Shown here piece after piece: positions 36,690 through 54,200 of a DNA stretch of 64,000 nt. The translations under genes were made by a program, and so were the position numbers. The stretch's first letter is position 1. Every line of letters starts with the position of its first letter. The stretch is from positions 2,852,001 to 2,916,000 of the forward strand of contig JASJZC010000002.1 of the NCBI GenBank assembly GCA_037178855.1. Reading direction: 5' to 3'. The notes beneath the pieces were generated by a model. The model saw only the letters and a program-made list of their open reading frames with translations. It was not told the origin of the DNA and did no database searches. Source of the stretch: Oscheius sp. JU75. Its lineage: Eukaryota > Nematoda > Chromadorea > Rhabditida > Rhabditidae.

Positions 36690-38670
36690 TTACTTCAGGG
36701 CAGGGAAGTCCTCAGCCGACTGGGCATCGAACTGTCCGCCACGACTGCCACCCTGACGGGGAGCACGATCCTGTCCACCACGACCACCACGTCCTCCACG
36801 TCCACCACGACCTCCGCGATCTCCTCCGCGTCCTCCGGCTCCTCCACGGTTCTCGGTGAAGTGAATGTCAATGTTGACGACCTTCTTATTGCTTTCCTTG
36901 TGGACAACAACAGTCTCTTCGTCTTTGTTTCCGGTATCTTTCTGGAGACGGACCAGCTTGCCGCCGAAGGTGTCCTTGTCACCCTCGCCAGCCTGACGGG
37001 TCTTGAAACCAGCCTCCTGAGCCTGGAAAATGGGAATAAGGAGAGATTACGGTACTGTCACTATTCCTATCCCCTACCATAGTCTCTCTGTCCTAGACAC
37101 TGAACATGTGTTCTCTGGTCCCTCAATAGATCAGAGTCAGTTGTCACTCGCTCACCTTCTGCTCAGCCTTGAACTCCTTCAGGGTCTTCATCTTGGCGTA
37201 CTGTTCCATTTCCTGCTCGTACTGAATTTCTTCAGCAGTCTTCTCCCTGAGAGCAGCAGGCTCCTTGGGCTCTTCGCCCTCAGCCACCGGCTCGGTCTCT
37301 CCAGCAATCTCGTCCTTGACATCTCCCCAGTTGCCCTTTCCGTGTCCGTCCTTCTTGTCTGTGCTGCGAACTCCGGTACGGTCGGAACCGCTCTGTCTGT
37401 CGAACTGACGTCCACGTCCACCGCGTCCACGGCCAGGTGCTCCACGGAAAGGTCCTCCGCGTCTTGGGTGATCTCCCTCGAGGGGAGCGACCTCATCGAA
37501 GGTGTCCCTGGGGGCAGCCTCGTCACCAGAAGTGTTCTGGGGGCGTCCGCCACGGAATGCTCCGCGAGGAGCTCCGCGTCCGCGTCCTCCACGACCACGT
37601 CCACCGCTCTCGCCGAAACGATCAGCCAGATCTCCCTCGGCACGAGGTGGGCGGTTTCCTCCCTCACGGGGACCACCACGTCCACGACCTCCACGACCTC
37701 CACGACCGCCGCGCTCTCCCTCGCGAACGGGACGGTTCTCCTTGTTTTCTCTAGCTGAAAAGTCGGGTAAATTCCGATGAAGTTTTTACGAGAAACAGTT
37801 TCACAATCAGTTAATTGTTCTGACATTTATCTACTCGCTAATAGTGAGACGGTTCCATACAGGTAGTTCATCAGAAAACGTTAGAGTGACTCAGTTCAAT
37901 TTCAAGGAGCCAGCAGTCCAAGCAGGTCCGTGTCTGTCAACAGAACAGTGTCCATCAAGGACAGTCAAAGTATGTCTATTTTTGGAAATCGGGGTAGGTA
38001 CTACAGCTCTACCTGGTACTACAGCTCGTTCTTTTGCCAAAGTGGTGAGAGGGATAGGAGTGCCAGTTACTCCTTCTTGATCGCTACCAGCTACTCTACT
38101 TTCTAATGGCCTTACCTAATTGTTCAGTCGTGACTCTTACATACTACTGGACATGGTTACAATCTCTGACTCATACAATATCAATAATACTGACTCTCAG
38201 TAGATTCTCTAATTTAACCAATTGGTGGACCTGGCGCTTTAGAAGCTAGCAAAACAGTAACCGAATCATTCTCTGCTCTATTCGCTCTGTCAGTCATGCT
38301 ACAGTTATCGACATTGCGTGAACAGCCTTTGACTTTCTCATTGTCTGTATGGGAAACGGGGCATATCTGAGTCATTGAATAGCCACTATCAGCCTATGAC
38401 CTAGCAGATTTGCAAAAAGAATCACCAGATATCTTACCAGCAGGCTTGACTTCGTCCTTCTTGACAGGTAGAGGTGCAGGGGTAGCCGGCTTGGCGGCAG
38501 CCTTCTTGGCCTGCTGAGCCTTGATGATGTCGGCCTTGGCGGCCTTCTCGATCAGCTCCTGCGGATCCTCAAAATCTGAAATAGAATCTATAAAAGAACA
38601 AAGAGTCAAGAGTACCGTCATCGTCGGACATGAAGCCGAACTTGTTGGCTACGTTGCAACCGTACTCCAT
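36690..38670 (-). CDS. SERBP1: SERBP1/HABP4 (Vig-type) RGG mRNA-binding protein
   Basis: Four exons (38616-38670, 38438-38575, 37156-37754, 36690-37022) give 374 aa in frame. The N-terminus ([18 protein letters not shown], then [15 protein letters not shown]) corresponds to the ribosome-binding start of the family. An alanine/lysine linker follows. Then come two RGG-rich blocks ([26 protein letters not shown]), the HABP4 core [20 protein letters not shown] / [10 protein letters not shown], an acidic [20 protein letters not shown] helix, and a final RGG tail ending SAEDFPALK, as in Vig and SERBP1. These proteins coat mRNA and dormant ribosomes. An alternative exon-2 acceptor 12 bp upstream would add four codons. 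No splice acceptor precedes the ATG, so it likely has its own promoter. Confidence 0.9.
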
Positions 38671-40117
38671 TTTTGCTGCTGCTGCTTTTGCACGTTTCTC
38701 TTTTTGAAGAAATTCGAAATCCGTCAAAAATTAACCAAGTTAACAGTCCATAACAAGAACCCTGAAAGTGGAAGAATTAATAGAGTTGGGGCTAAAGAGC
38801 GTATAAGAAGAGGGTAAGGAGACATATAAGAGTTCGCTTTGATTTCTGAGCAGATGGTCAAGCCTGCAGTTGGAGTGAGTCGGAAGACTAGGTATGAGTC
38901 GAGAGTGTGTCTGATTTAGTACTCACACTGTTAGTTCTGTCAGATCACTGCCACCTTCCCGAAACCATAATAACGTTCAGATCTGGCATTTGTATAAGGA
39001 AAAGGATGTGAGGACGGGGAGTCAGTTAGAAAACCTCATTGATCTCCATGTAGATCAATGGATCTTCAGTGGCATCAGAAGAGTCAGAGCCTTCAGACTA
39101 TAGACTGAGTTTCCGGACAGAGTACAGAGAGTTTTCTAAATTCCAACTATTGAACGAGCTGGAAACTAGGCAACTAAATGGGAAGGACAGATCTGTCTGA
39201 ACAAGATACTGTTCTAGACAGAACCGACAGCCTAAGGCAGACTGTACTGTCGAACTAAGAGGATGTTCAAGCTTTTGCTACTGGTGACAGCATCCATAGA
39301 GATTGTGGAAACAGAGTGACCAGTGAGGTGACCAGTAGTTCAATGTCTAGTTCCCAGACTTTTGACCCCCTTAAAAATTTAGAGTTGAGTTCAAAAACTA
39401 GGTAGAATCATCAGCTAACTATCGGATTCAATAGTTTTTGGGGAATGGCTGATTTCCGACCAATCTGTTAAAAATCTCTATTTTCACGCCCGGAAATCAA
39501 TTGAATCTACTAATGCCCCTCGAATTAAAAACTATTAGAAGTTAGCTGAAAACATCAGAAATTTCTTCTGAAACGGGCTCCTAAAATCGTCAAAACTAGC
39601 TAATGCAAGTTGTCTCAAAAAGGGGAGGAAAAAGCTTAGAAGGAAGGTGCAAAAAACCCCAGATCAGGGCCCGGCTGCCTATCGGCTACCGTAGTCTCCA
39701 ACGGTTTAGAGCTGGTGCGCAGCGAGAATTGGCGCTTGCCAATAGAGCGAACTTTGAATTTCTTTCTGGAAGTTTACACCGCCTTGGCGGACAAAGACGA
39801 TTTTTCGATACCGGAAACAAGGGGCAGAAACCTTGTAAAGTACTTTAGGGCGTTTTTTTCGATTTTATTATTTTGAACATTCGAAAAAGCACCTGGGATA
39901 TCGATTTCTGCTCTACGCGCAGTAAATTCCAATTTATGGACCCCAAAACCATGTTTTTGACTTCTAAACTATGAAAAATAGGTAAAATTCCCACCTGTTG
40001 ACTAACACTTTGTCGACTGCGCCCGGTGCTCGTATTTTCTCCCCTCTCCCATCACAAAAACCGGATCTCTTACGTTTTTTCCGCTTTTTTTTTCTTACGT
40101 CAACTCAGAGCTTTCAG
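38671..40117. promoter_or_regulatory. Divergent intergenic region between SERBP1-like and SOSS-C-like genes
   Basis: 1.45 kb with no convincing exon on either strand. The two genes point away from each other, so both promoters must be here. No TATA box can be assigned confidently. Confidence 0.4.
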
Positions 40118-40860
40118 ATGGACGATGCCCAGAAGAGACGGCAGATGATGATGAAAGGAGCCCCAAGACCGAATTTTAACAAGGAGAACAATGATGCGGA
40201 TATCAGGAGCGCTAGTTTGTTGACTTCGTTGGAGGCACAGGTGAGAGAGACAGGAGACAGAGACGAAGGCGAGTAGAAGTGAGCGCGCCAGACAGTGAAA
40301 CAGTGAAGAAAATACAAGTAGATGTACCTGTCGGTCTATAAACGTATGGCAGTCGTGTTCCTCGGGCTCGCGGTCGAACAGTCACACGGGTCTGCTGCTT
40401 AGGTAGTCGTAGTCACAGAAGAAAGCTGCTGTGTTGTCGAAGAAGTGACAGGAACTCTTTGGTTGTCCTAGTCTCTACCGTGACACTCCAGTACTAGTGG
40501 TCGTCAGTCTCTCAGTAAGCGTGGGCGTTTCCAAGGAGTCATAAGGGACACGATCTCGAAGCCAATGGTAGAACATTGCTGCAGACGGGTAGCAGAAGAA
40601 ACAGCGAACAGTCCTCGCAGATGGACAGCAAGATAACGGTTCCTTCTTACTTGTACTGATTGCACTAAAAAAATACATTTGAACTCGAAAGGTATTGCTA
40701 TTCCATTAGTTCTAAGGTAACTTCGCTTGATGTTTCTGGCGGACAAACTAGAGACAATTTTCAGAACTGTCCAACAATGTGGGTAGCCAATAATGGAGCC
40801 AATGGCAACCCGATAATTGCCGTCTTCCCAAGAATTCCCCTCGACGAAGATGTCATTTAA
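40118..40860 (+). CDS. INIP: SOSS complex subunit C (INIP)-like protein, 72 aa
   Basis: Two exons (40118-40240, 40765-40860) join in frame to 72 aa. A TTTCAG acceptor touches the ATG directly, as expected for a trans-spliced message. Residues AQKRRQMMMKG resemble the basic helix near the SOSS-C N-terminus, RPNFNKENND its RPSLNKD motif, and the end, GNPIIAVFPRIPLDED, its conserved C-terminal GN-x-I-x-P-V-L-P-R-L pattern. SOSS-C is a small partner of single-stranded DNA-binding protein in DNA repair. The match is in pattern and order rather than strong identity. The protein is shorter than the usual 100 aa, lacking the Gln/His-rich helix. The KLF gene converges on it, 161 bp between stops. Confidence 0.5.
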
Positions 40861-41021
40861 GTGTAAAATTGTTGTGTTTATTATAATGTAAAAGAGCTAC
40901 AAGAGGTGGTGGACCTGAACCTGTCGGGTGTCTGAGAATTTCGGGAGGAATAAAGCGGGTGAGGGGCAAGAGAATGTTGGGAATAATTTCGTGACGGTAT
41001 TTACACTAATAAAATATGGTT

Positions 41022-46661
<5,640 letters not shown>

Positions 46662-46959
46662 TTTGCGAAATAGAAGTTTGTGGTGAAAGCTTGGAGAGGG
46701 CAGACTGTCTTCAAAACCGAGAGAGAGAGACAGAGACCCCGCCCACCTTTCCGATAATCAATGGTGGTCGGTGGCCCCGCCCAAAAGGGAAGAACAGTTA
46801 GAGAGTGATGGTTGGAAAAGGACAAATAAACAGAGACACGTCATTTGGGAAGAATGTGGAGAGACTACGGAGTTCGAAACATGGTTTTTGAGTAATCAAA
46901 TAACAGAAGGTAGACACTTGGGCGACTGATGTTAGAGGGTTACTGTCTTTGTGGCTATG

Positions 46960-47150
46960 TGGCTCTGTCTCTCTGTTTCCCTATCTCTCTGCCTCTCTGT
47001 CTCTCTGTCTCTCTGTCTCTCAGTATCTATCGGAATCTCTCGCTCTCTCGGTCTTTCTCTCTCTGTCTGTCTCTCTGTCTCTCGGTTTCTCGGTCTCTCT
47101 CGGTTTCTAGGTCTATCCCTGTCTCTCCCTGTCTCTCTGCAAATTCACTA
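46960..47150 (+). repeat. CT-rich simple repeat (TCTCTCTG)n
   Basis: About 190 bp of imperfect TCTCTG/TCTCGG units on the plus strand, upstream of the first KLF exon. Long open frames here are only products of the repeat. Confidence 0.85.
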
Positions 47151-47727
47151 TGTACTGATTGATGTGCTTATTTTTCTTCGGCATTTCTCTGAAAGCCTTT
47201 ATCAAGGCTCCCCAGGTACAGATGATTAATCATTTCCAAAAAAAACACTTCCTTCTCCCTGTAACTATTCCAATCAGCCTAATCAAAAATCACACGTGGC
47301 CAGTGATCAAAAGACCCGCTTTTTGCCATTCTCTCTCCTCTCTCAACGGTTTAACAAGCTGCCAGAAGGCGCCGTGTCACAGGTGATCAGCGCTGATTGC
47401 GCGCCCCGCTAGCGTCTTCTTCTTCGTACAGAGAGACCGGGCCCTAACCATCTCTAAAACGTGAAAGTGTGGCGGGCAATGGCAGATGGGGGAGACTGCA
47501 ATCAGACACCGTAAGGACATCGTCATAAAAAGTGAACTGACTGTTTGCAGAGGAGTTGGAGATGGTCGGGAGTGGAAGAGAGTGAGTCTGATAAGTAGAG
47601 GGGACAAGTAACTGGTGAGACTCTTGCTGTACAGTACGGATTCAATGTTACAGGCAGTGAGTGTAGGAGACGAAAAGATAGTGAAAAAGAGAAACTACGA
47701 TGGTTCAGAGCAGAGAAAAACTCTTAC

Positions 47728-47748
47728 CTCTGAGAACAGTTCACCCAT
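47728..47748 (-). other. Alternative first coding exon of the KLF gene
   Basis: ATG at 47748 encodes MGELFSE and ends at a good GAG|GTAAGAG donor in phase 0, the same phase as the MTQVICPDLNE exon, so either can splice to the acceptor before VWEDI. It lies 1.07 kb upstream of the other first exon. Splicing evidence is only the motif and frame fit. Confidence 0.5.
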
Positions 47749-48847
47749 GGTCGAATGACCATCCGCCTCGCCCAAAAACCTATCAAAGCACGAGATGTCT
47801 AGTCTGTTAGTCACCCATTACATCTGTGGGCCAGATTCCTGTTTTTGTCTAGGACCACACCCGGAAAAGTCTTTGGTCTTGAAGTTTGGAACATTTTACC
47901 ATACTCCTTGTCTCTGTCTGTTTTTCATTTTCAACTTTCTCCCTCCGTTCATTCTCAAAAAACCGCATTAGAAAGTCAAGCAGATGGCAATCAGTTTGCC
48001 AAAAAGTAGCGGCTCGATCAAAGAGAGCCTTCACTGGAACCGGCTCCTTCATCATCATCCTTCCACGAAGGAAAAAGCCTTCTTTGACAGTTCCGCGACG
48101 GCTACTCTCTCACCCTACCCCGTTACGATAATAATGTGTCGTCTGATAGCACGTTAGCATCCTATGGAGGTAGTGCAAAAAAGCCCGAGCCTTGAATGGA
48201 GATTGGATAGTTGTGGAATTGCCTTCCTCCCGAAAACGGGTTCCGGCACATTTCTATCAGTGACAGGGCCCGGTGTTGGCTATTGTTAGAAGGAAGAAGG
48301 AGGAGGAAAGTGGCAACGAGGAGGAGGACAATGACGGGAGTTGGGTCGTAAAACGGGGGACGTTTGGGTTCGAACAAGAGTTGGAAAGATCAGGGAACAG
48401 AGAACGGTTCTGTCAGTATCTATGTGTCTCTCTTTAACTTTCCCTGTTTGCTCATTTGTCCCAACAGGTTTCCTGTCTCTATGCCCCTGTCTGTCTCTTG
48501 AAGTTGCCCAGGGAGGAGGTGTAGTCCCGTATATTTTGTCAGTCTTTCTGCCCACGCTACTCAGGAAATAGACTAACCTTGGCATACTTGCTGCTCACTC
48601 CTTCTTTGAGTCCTCTCCGTCGCTTCGTTGACTCGAAAGAACAGCCTCCTCCTAGTGGATAGGTGTGCTTACATGTGGCTGCTACTCCTCTTGTCACTTA
48701 AATTCGGCATCTCTACTCCTGTCCTCCTTGTAGAACTTGTCGAAGTGACCGTCATCGATTGTCTTAGTGATGGGAAGAGCAGAACGAGACGAGGACTCGA
48801 ACCCAATCCAGAGTTCGAGGTAGGCTAAATGGAAGAGAGCGAGCTAC

Positions 48848-49240
48848 TACATCAGCTTCATCCGATGAAGGCGAACAGATTGGCTTCTTTGGAACTTGTC
48901 AGGAGGTTACACGTCAAGAGTAAGCACGGGAATAGTATCGTCTATTGTAAGATCCTCGACTACCAAGATGTTAGTTCGTCTACGTCTAGTGACTGCCGAG
49001 ACGTCCACTAATCTACCAGTCTTCTACGATTCAAGTTCTCTGGTCAAGGAAAAAGTCAAATGAGTCAAGGTAAGGAGACTCTCCTCTACTGCCCGAAACC
49101 GACTATTAAGTCTACTACTTCTACTGCTCGAGTCGTGACTTCCAAGATGTCTCCTCGTCTACCAGTCGTCTAGCCGAGTTCGGAAGCCATGGGCTAGGAG
49201 ACAAAAGGATGCGAAGGAGACCAGGTGAGCTCATTTATAG
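48848..49240. repeat. Dispersed repeat, copy 2 (uninterrupted)
   Basis: Aligns with 33550-34003 plus 35240-35315 and lacks the mariner found there. Non-coding. Confidence 0.55.
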
Positions 49241-49749
49241 AGATACAGGTTCAGAGGTACTGCATGCGGTAGAGCCTACTTTTCTTCTGTCTGTTTTTCA
49301 ACACCGTTTTTTTTTCTTTGTCGCCTGCTGCATGGCACGGTCCGTTTCTTGTCAGACGACGGATCCAAGAGTCGGTCTCGATCCCCAAATGCGGCTAACA
49401 ATTTAACTTTATCGCGAAAGTCCGAAATCAGAACCAGTTACTTTTCCTGTTCAAATACGGTAGTCTCTGCCCGCTTCTCCAAATCAGTCTATCTATTGTC
49501 CAGCTCCAAATGACCTCTAGCTGACCAAAAACCTTGAAACCGTCTTCGAAATTTTCAAAACCAGCTTTTCCACTTGGCGAAGGGTGCGAAGTCATTAATT
49601 CTGCTGCTGCCCAAGCATTTCGAATCGTAAACCATTCCAATTGGTGACCTTTCAGACTGTCCTGATAGCAATCAGTTCCATTAATTTTATTGTCGGGGGA
49701 AATTTGAAACTCAACAGGAAAATAACAAGGAAAAAATAAGAATAGAGAT
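49241..49749. other. 3' flank of EXOSC5
   Basis: No independent gene is supported; the minus-strand frame over 49428-49826 is a shadow in another frame of the last EXOSC5 exon and its 3' UTR. Confidence 0.45.
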
Positions 49750-51116
49750 CTAGGCCTCGACCGAGAGTTTCCGAAAGATGATCTGCTTGAAAAAGTCAAA
49801 AATCTGACGACTTCCCTCCGTAGCAAGGCTCTGTGCTTGACGGTATTCGGCCGGCTGGAAACTGCCCAAGCATTGGGAGCCGATTAACTGGACATCATTC
49901 TGAAAATTGGTAATATTTTGGAAAAATGATCAAAAGATTACGGTTTCTGTGAGCTGAAGAACGAAAAGAAAGCTAGCGTCGGCCTTCTGCTCGACTCGTC
50001 GATCCGGATCCAGGACTAATTTCCCATCTACACGGACCACGTTGACTCCGCAGAAAATAGATCTGAAATTGAGCATGTTTGTCTCTTTCAAACGGCTGTG
50101 TCTCTGCGACCGTCTCAATTGACGCCCGACTCTCTTCCGTAGTTAAACCTTGAATACCAGTTCTCTTCTACTGCCCCGCAGTTGTACTCTCGACTTCTAA
50201 CACTGACTCAGGCCTTGTGAGAAGACAATCACGGGTTGTCTCTCCCTCTCTTTAATGAACATTTCGTGTTTGCTTTTTACTTCTTCTCCACTACTCACTG
50301 GGTCTTTTTGTAGAAAAAAGATAACAAAAAACCTAGAAGGAGCTCCATTGTCCAGAAGAGCCAGCGCGGCAGCTGTGATTCCTACGGCCTTGGCACTGCC
50401 GAGATCCTCGAGCACATTGACAGTGACAGTTAGACATGTTCGTGGGAAAAGCGACGCATTGACGACCGACTCCAGGGCTGCCCTTAGGAGACTGTTCAAC
50501 TTGTTGTGACCGCCCTCTCCCGAGGGAGTTCGGTAGCTCACATCCAACGACATCTTGTAATTTTCTCGACGCGATATGTGGACATCTCCTGCAAGTTAAC
50601 AAGTCGAAGGCCCTGCAAGCGAAGTTCCTTTTCTTTCTGTGCCCTTTATACCTATGTTTGAAACTATTCCACTTATTTAGCTCAAAAAACAACGATACAG
50701 TGAAATAAAAAAATGTCTACTTGAATGGCGTGTCCAAACCATACAGGAGCCAAATGGGTATTTTCAATCCTAGAATCCAAAAAGTCAAATTACAAGCTAA
50801 ATGAGCGGTTCAAAGTGGTGGAAAAAGATCGGAGACCCGTTACAGACGAGATTTTTCATATTTCTAGCGTTTCGTGTGGGAAAGAACTTTGCGACCATGT
50901 CGCGTAGGTTTTTTTCCTTTTTAAAAGCATGAAAATCTACAACAATTTTCACAAAAATCACTAACCAGGTCCACTGCAGCTCGCCCAGACGGTCGTGTCG
51001 CCTTGTGAATAGGAGCAACTGCCGTCAGCCTTCTCCAAATAGGCCAGCTGGCATTTCAACGGCCTCAGCCTGCCTGTTAGGTCTTCCGGCATACTTCTGA
51101 ACCATTGTTGGTACAT
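49750..51116 (-). CDS. EXOSC5: RNA exosome core subunit EXOSC5 (Rrp46)
   Basis: Four exons (50966-51116, 50333-50588, 49942-50062, 49750-49899) give 225 aa, the usual size. The protein has one RNase PH fold: GRLRPLKCQLAYLEKADGSC and SYSQGDTTVWA (first strands), ISRRENYKMSLDVSYRTPSG, SLLRAALESVVNASLFPRTC, KAVGITAAALALLDNGAP, SIFCGVNVVRVDGKLVLDP and a final helix EGSRQIFDFFKQIIFRK. The KLVLDP wording and short C-terminus point to Rrp46 rather than the EXOSC4 or EXOSC6 paralogues. It forms part of the six-member ring of the exosome and is catalytically inactive in animals. The ATG lies 126 bp after the EXOSC10 stop, just behind a TTTCTAG acceptor, indicating an operon. Intron 1 (377 bp) carries no feature. 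Confidence 0.87.
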
Positions 51117-51242
51117 GACAATCTAGAAACAGGTAAACGAGCGGAAATGCCGCAAATACAAAGACAGATGAAGAACGATCAAAATTTATCGCGGGACAGA
51201 AGAAAATAACGAAAAATCAACAATAAACGAAATAGAAATTAA
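51117..51242 (-). promoter_or_regulatory. Intercistronic spacer with trans-splice acceptor (EXOSC10-EXOSC5)
   Basis: 126 bp between two same-strand genes. On the minus strand TTTCTAG lies 6 bp before the EXOSC5 ATG with no donor after the EXOSC10 stop. This is the arrangement of SL-resolved operons; the spliced leader itself is not in the window. Confidence 0.55.
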
Positions 51243-54200
51243 CTATTTCTGCGGCTTGTAGCCGGTGCTCTGCTTGCCCATTCGGTGGAAGCCGCCTCGA
51301 CCGCGTTTGCCTCCACGTCCGCCCTTCTTGTTTCGCTCTATCCTGGCCTGCTGGTGGAACGGGTCGAAGGTGTCCGATTTCTTGGCTTTTTGGTCTGAAA
51401 ATTTATGGGGGGTTTTTTTTTTTTGAAAGAAAAGAGTAGGAATAGTATCACAGTTCTTGTAGTAGTGGGGGATACAAAACCAAAACAGAAATTTTGCAAA
51501 CTCCATTTCCTCATCAAAATAAAGACGGCTTTGCCCGTATTCAATATTCGTTGCTTTGCTATTTCAAAGTCAGAGACTTTAAAGGCCGTTTTTCTCATGC
51601 ACTACAGCAATCTACAGTGACAATTCTGCTCTCTAAAAAAAATCTCAGCATGAAGTCACTATTTCGATTTGTGGCCCAAATATCAATAGTCAGATGTTTT
51701 ACTGAGTATGACTGAAGTTGAATTCAATTGTGAAGCTAAGTATCTGCTCTAGTACTTGATCTTTTCATACAATTTGGTTAAAGTAAATAACGGAAGAACT
51801 CACTGAACATGGAGGCCTCGTACTGCGAGTAGTCAACAGGCTCGACCTTGGTCTTCTTCGTCGTCTCCCCCTCGTCCTCTCCTTCCTCCTTCGTGAAAAC
51901 CAGTGGCTCCTCATCATCACTTTCCTGCTCGCCTTCTTCCATCGGTTCCTCACTCCGGGCGTCTCCTCCGGCTCCGAACTTGATATCAGCTGCTTTCTTC
52001 GCCTAAAACAGTCTTTTTGGACCGAGAAGAATTGAAAAATCACGTGTTTTCGCTTCCTGGCTAAGGCCTTCTTCGTGTAGACTTGACTGTCCGTGTAGGG
52101 CCCTTCATCCGGTCCATTGTTCAGCTGAATATCGTCCACGTTCACGTTCTAAATGATCACTTTTTGACTAGAAAACAAGCAAAAACCCACAATACTCTGA
52201 GCATTAGTCGGTCTCCTATTAACAGGGTCATGATGCGAGTATCGCTTCTTCTCCTCCGTCGGTTCCTTCTTCATATTGGCCTCCTCTAATCTCTTTTTCT
52301 CTTCAGCCTCCGCGGCCTTCTTCACCCCGATCTGGTAGCGTTCGAACGGCGTCGCCCAATCATCCAACTCGGTCTGGATTTTCTTCTGGATTTTGGGCTC
52401 CATTCGGGCCTCGTTGACCGCGCAATCCGCCTGTTTCGGGTCCATGAATGAGAAGAAGGACTTTTGGAAGGCCTTGGTTCGAATCCCGTCGTCCTCTTCC
52501 TGGACTGAAATGCGGCCAATTTCCTCATCGAAACGACTGTGGGAAAAATCCAGGGCGCATCTGGATTTTGACTTCTATGGCAAACAGGAGAAAACGATAC
52601 CTCAAGACAGATTTGACCTTGTTCATGCGATTCTCCTCGTCCTGCATGGCGCGGAAGAAGCTGCCCTCCTCGCCTATAATGTTCTTCTTCTGGGCATAGC
52701 CCAAGATGAGAGGCTGATCGCGGGCCGCGTAGACGAGTTTGTGGATATCCAGCACGTGCTTCTTGACCATCTCGGGCACCGGGTTGCAGCAGGCTGTTAT
52801 TCCTTGGGCCTCGCGGGGAAGGGCCTGGAAATTATGCATATTATGAGCTCTCCTTAAGGTTTGGGGTCTTTTGGATATGCCCAATAGTTTTCGGATGAGA
52901 GATTTAGTTTTCGTCCAAATGTCTGATCAGGGATCACTTGTTACTTAGTCGGCCAGGGACGGCCTCTATGAGTACACCTGGCCTGGCCGAGCCTAACCGA
53001 CGCGAGCATTTCGGTCAGGTTTGTGGGGCCTGGTTTAATTCGTCTCTGTAGATCTTTCTTCTTCTGTTTTGTACTGGAATCTGTATGCTGCCAGCAACAG
53101 TAACACACAAAACGATAACCTACAGACTCCCCCATTAAACCCTACGCTTTAAAGCCTTAGGACAACCTCTTAGCGTAGTTTCTATTTATTTGCGCCTAAC
53201 AGTAAAAAGAAAACACTCAGGAATCCAGAAGAAGATCCAGACCGAGTTGGACGACTGGATATGCTAGGTCTGACTTTTTAGACTTGCTGTTGCTATAGGC
53301 ATAGCTACTATTTCGGTGCCTTCGGTATTTTTTTTTTTGCTTTTTAGCCGAGCAAACTAGCAATATAGATACTATAGCTATTTGATAGCTCGAAAACGCT
53401 ATAAAAATGCCTACCTCAGCGATATACATCATCATGTGAGCCGGAAGCACGTAGTTGAGTCCCTCGTCTTCTGTCCTGGCCACGTTGTCTCGCCACATCC
53501 AGAGCTCTTTCAGAGCATAAACCTGAAATTTCCCATTCATTTTTCTATCCAAAACGGCCAACCTGTTGACTATTGAAGGTCCTCTTCGAGTGTAGAAGCG
53601 TCTCGAAGCCAAGAGGATCGAATTGGGGCTTCTCGTAGGCCCTTCCGCAAACGACGACACTGTCTCCGTAGACGGCTCGAAGCAGATTCTGGTGCTCGTT
53701 GCCCTTCTTCAGCAAGTCCTCGCGACAGCGGTCGTAGCAGTAGAGCAGGTAGTGAGTGTCGCAGCGGGCATAGTCCAGCTGTTCCTGGGCCAACGGACTA
53801 AAATTTCCAATATCTAGAAAATTGAAAAAAGTACCGCAATCTCCAGTCAGAGGTCTGATAGGCCTTGCTCAGAACAATATCACAGTAGTTTTGGACGAGC
53901 CATTGGAGGGAGAACTTGGGCATCTCGAGGCGTTTCATAGCGTGGTAGGTGTCGAACATGTTCACCACGTGGATGCCAAAGTCGCGCTGCAGCCATTGGA
54001 TGTCCGAGTCGGCACCGTGGAAGACCTGGAATAGGAAAAAAGTGGTTGTAAAGGAATTATAAGTAGTCTCAAAGCTACTGTAGTTCTTTCAAGCGAAGTT
54101 ATATTGAGAAGAGTCGAGTGCGACTCGGTCGCTTCATGGAACTACACTAGTCTATCAGGAGGGAGATGAGTCTATTTTCATGCTTTACCAGTACACAAAT

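Noticed and set aside
37030-37758. Long plus-strand open frames over the SERBP1-like gene
   Set aside because: They are the antisense of the RGG-coding exon, whose GC-rich biased codons leave other frames open. The minus strand has the conserved protein and splice sites.
39600-39850. Possible rRNA fragment upstream of the SOSS-C-like gene
   Set aside because: Short CGGCTACCGTAG-like pieces look rRNA-like, but no conserved rRNA helix or domain can be matched.
46929-47229. Leucine/serine-rich open frames that look like secreted or membrane proteins
   Set aside because: They translate a TCTCTCTG simple repeat.
50725-50907. 60-codon plus-strand frame in EXOSC5 intron 1
   Set aside because: Lies entirely in a spliced intron and has no support on the plus strand.
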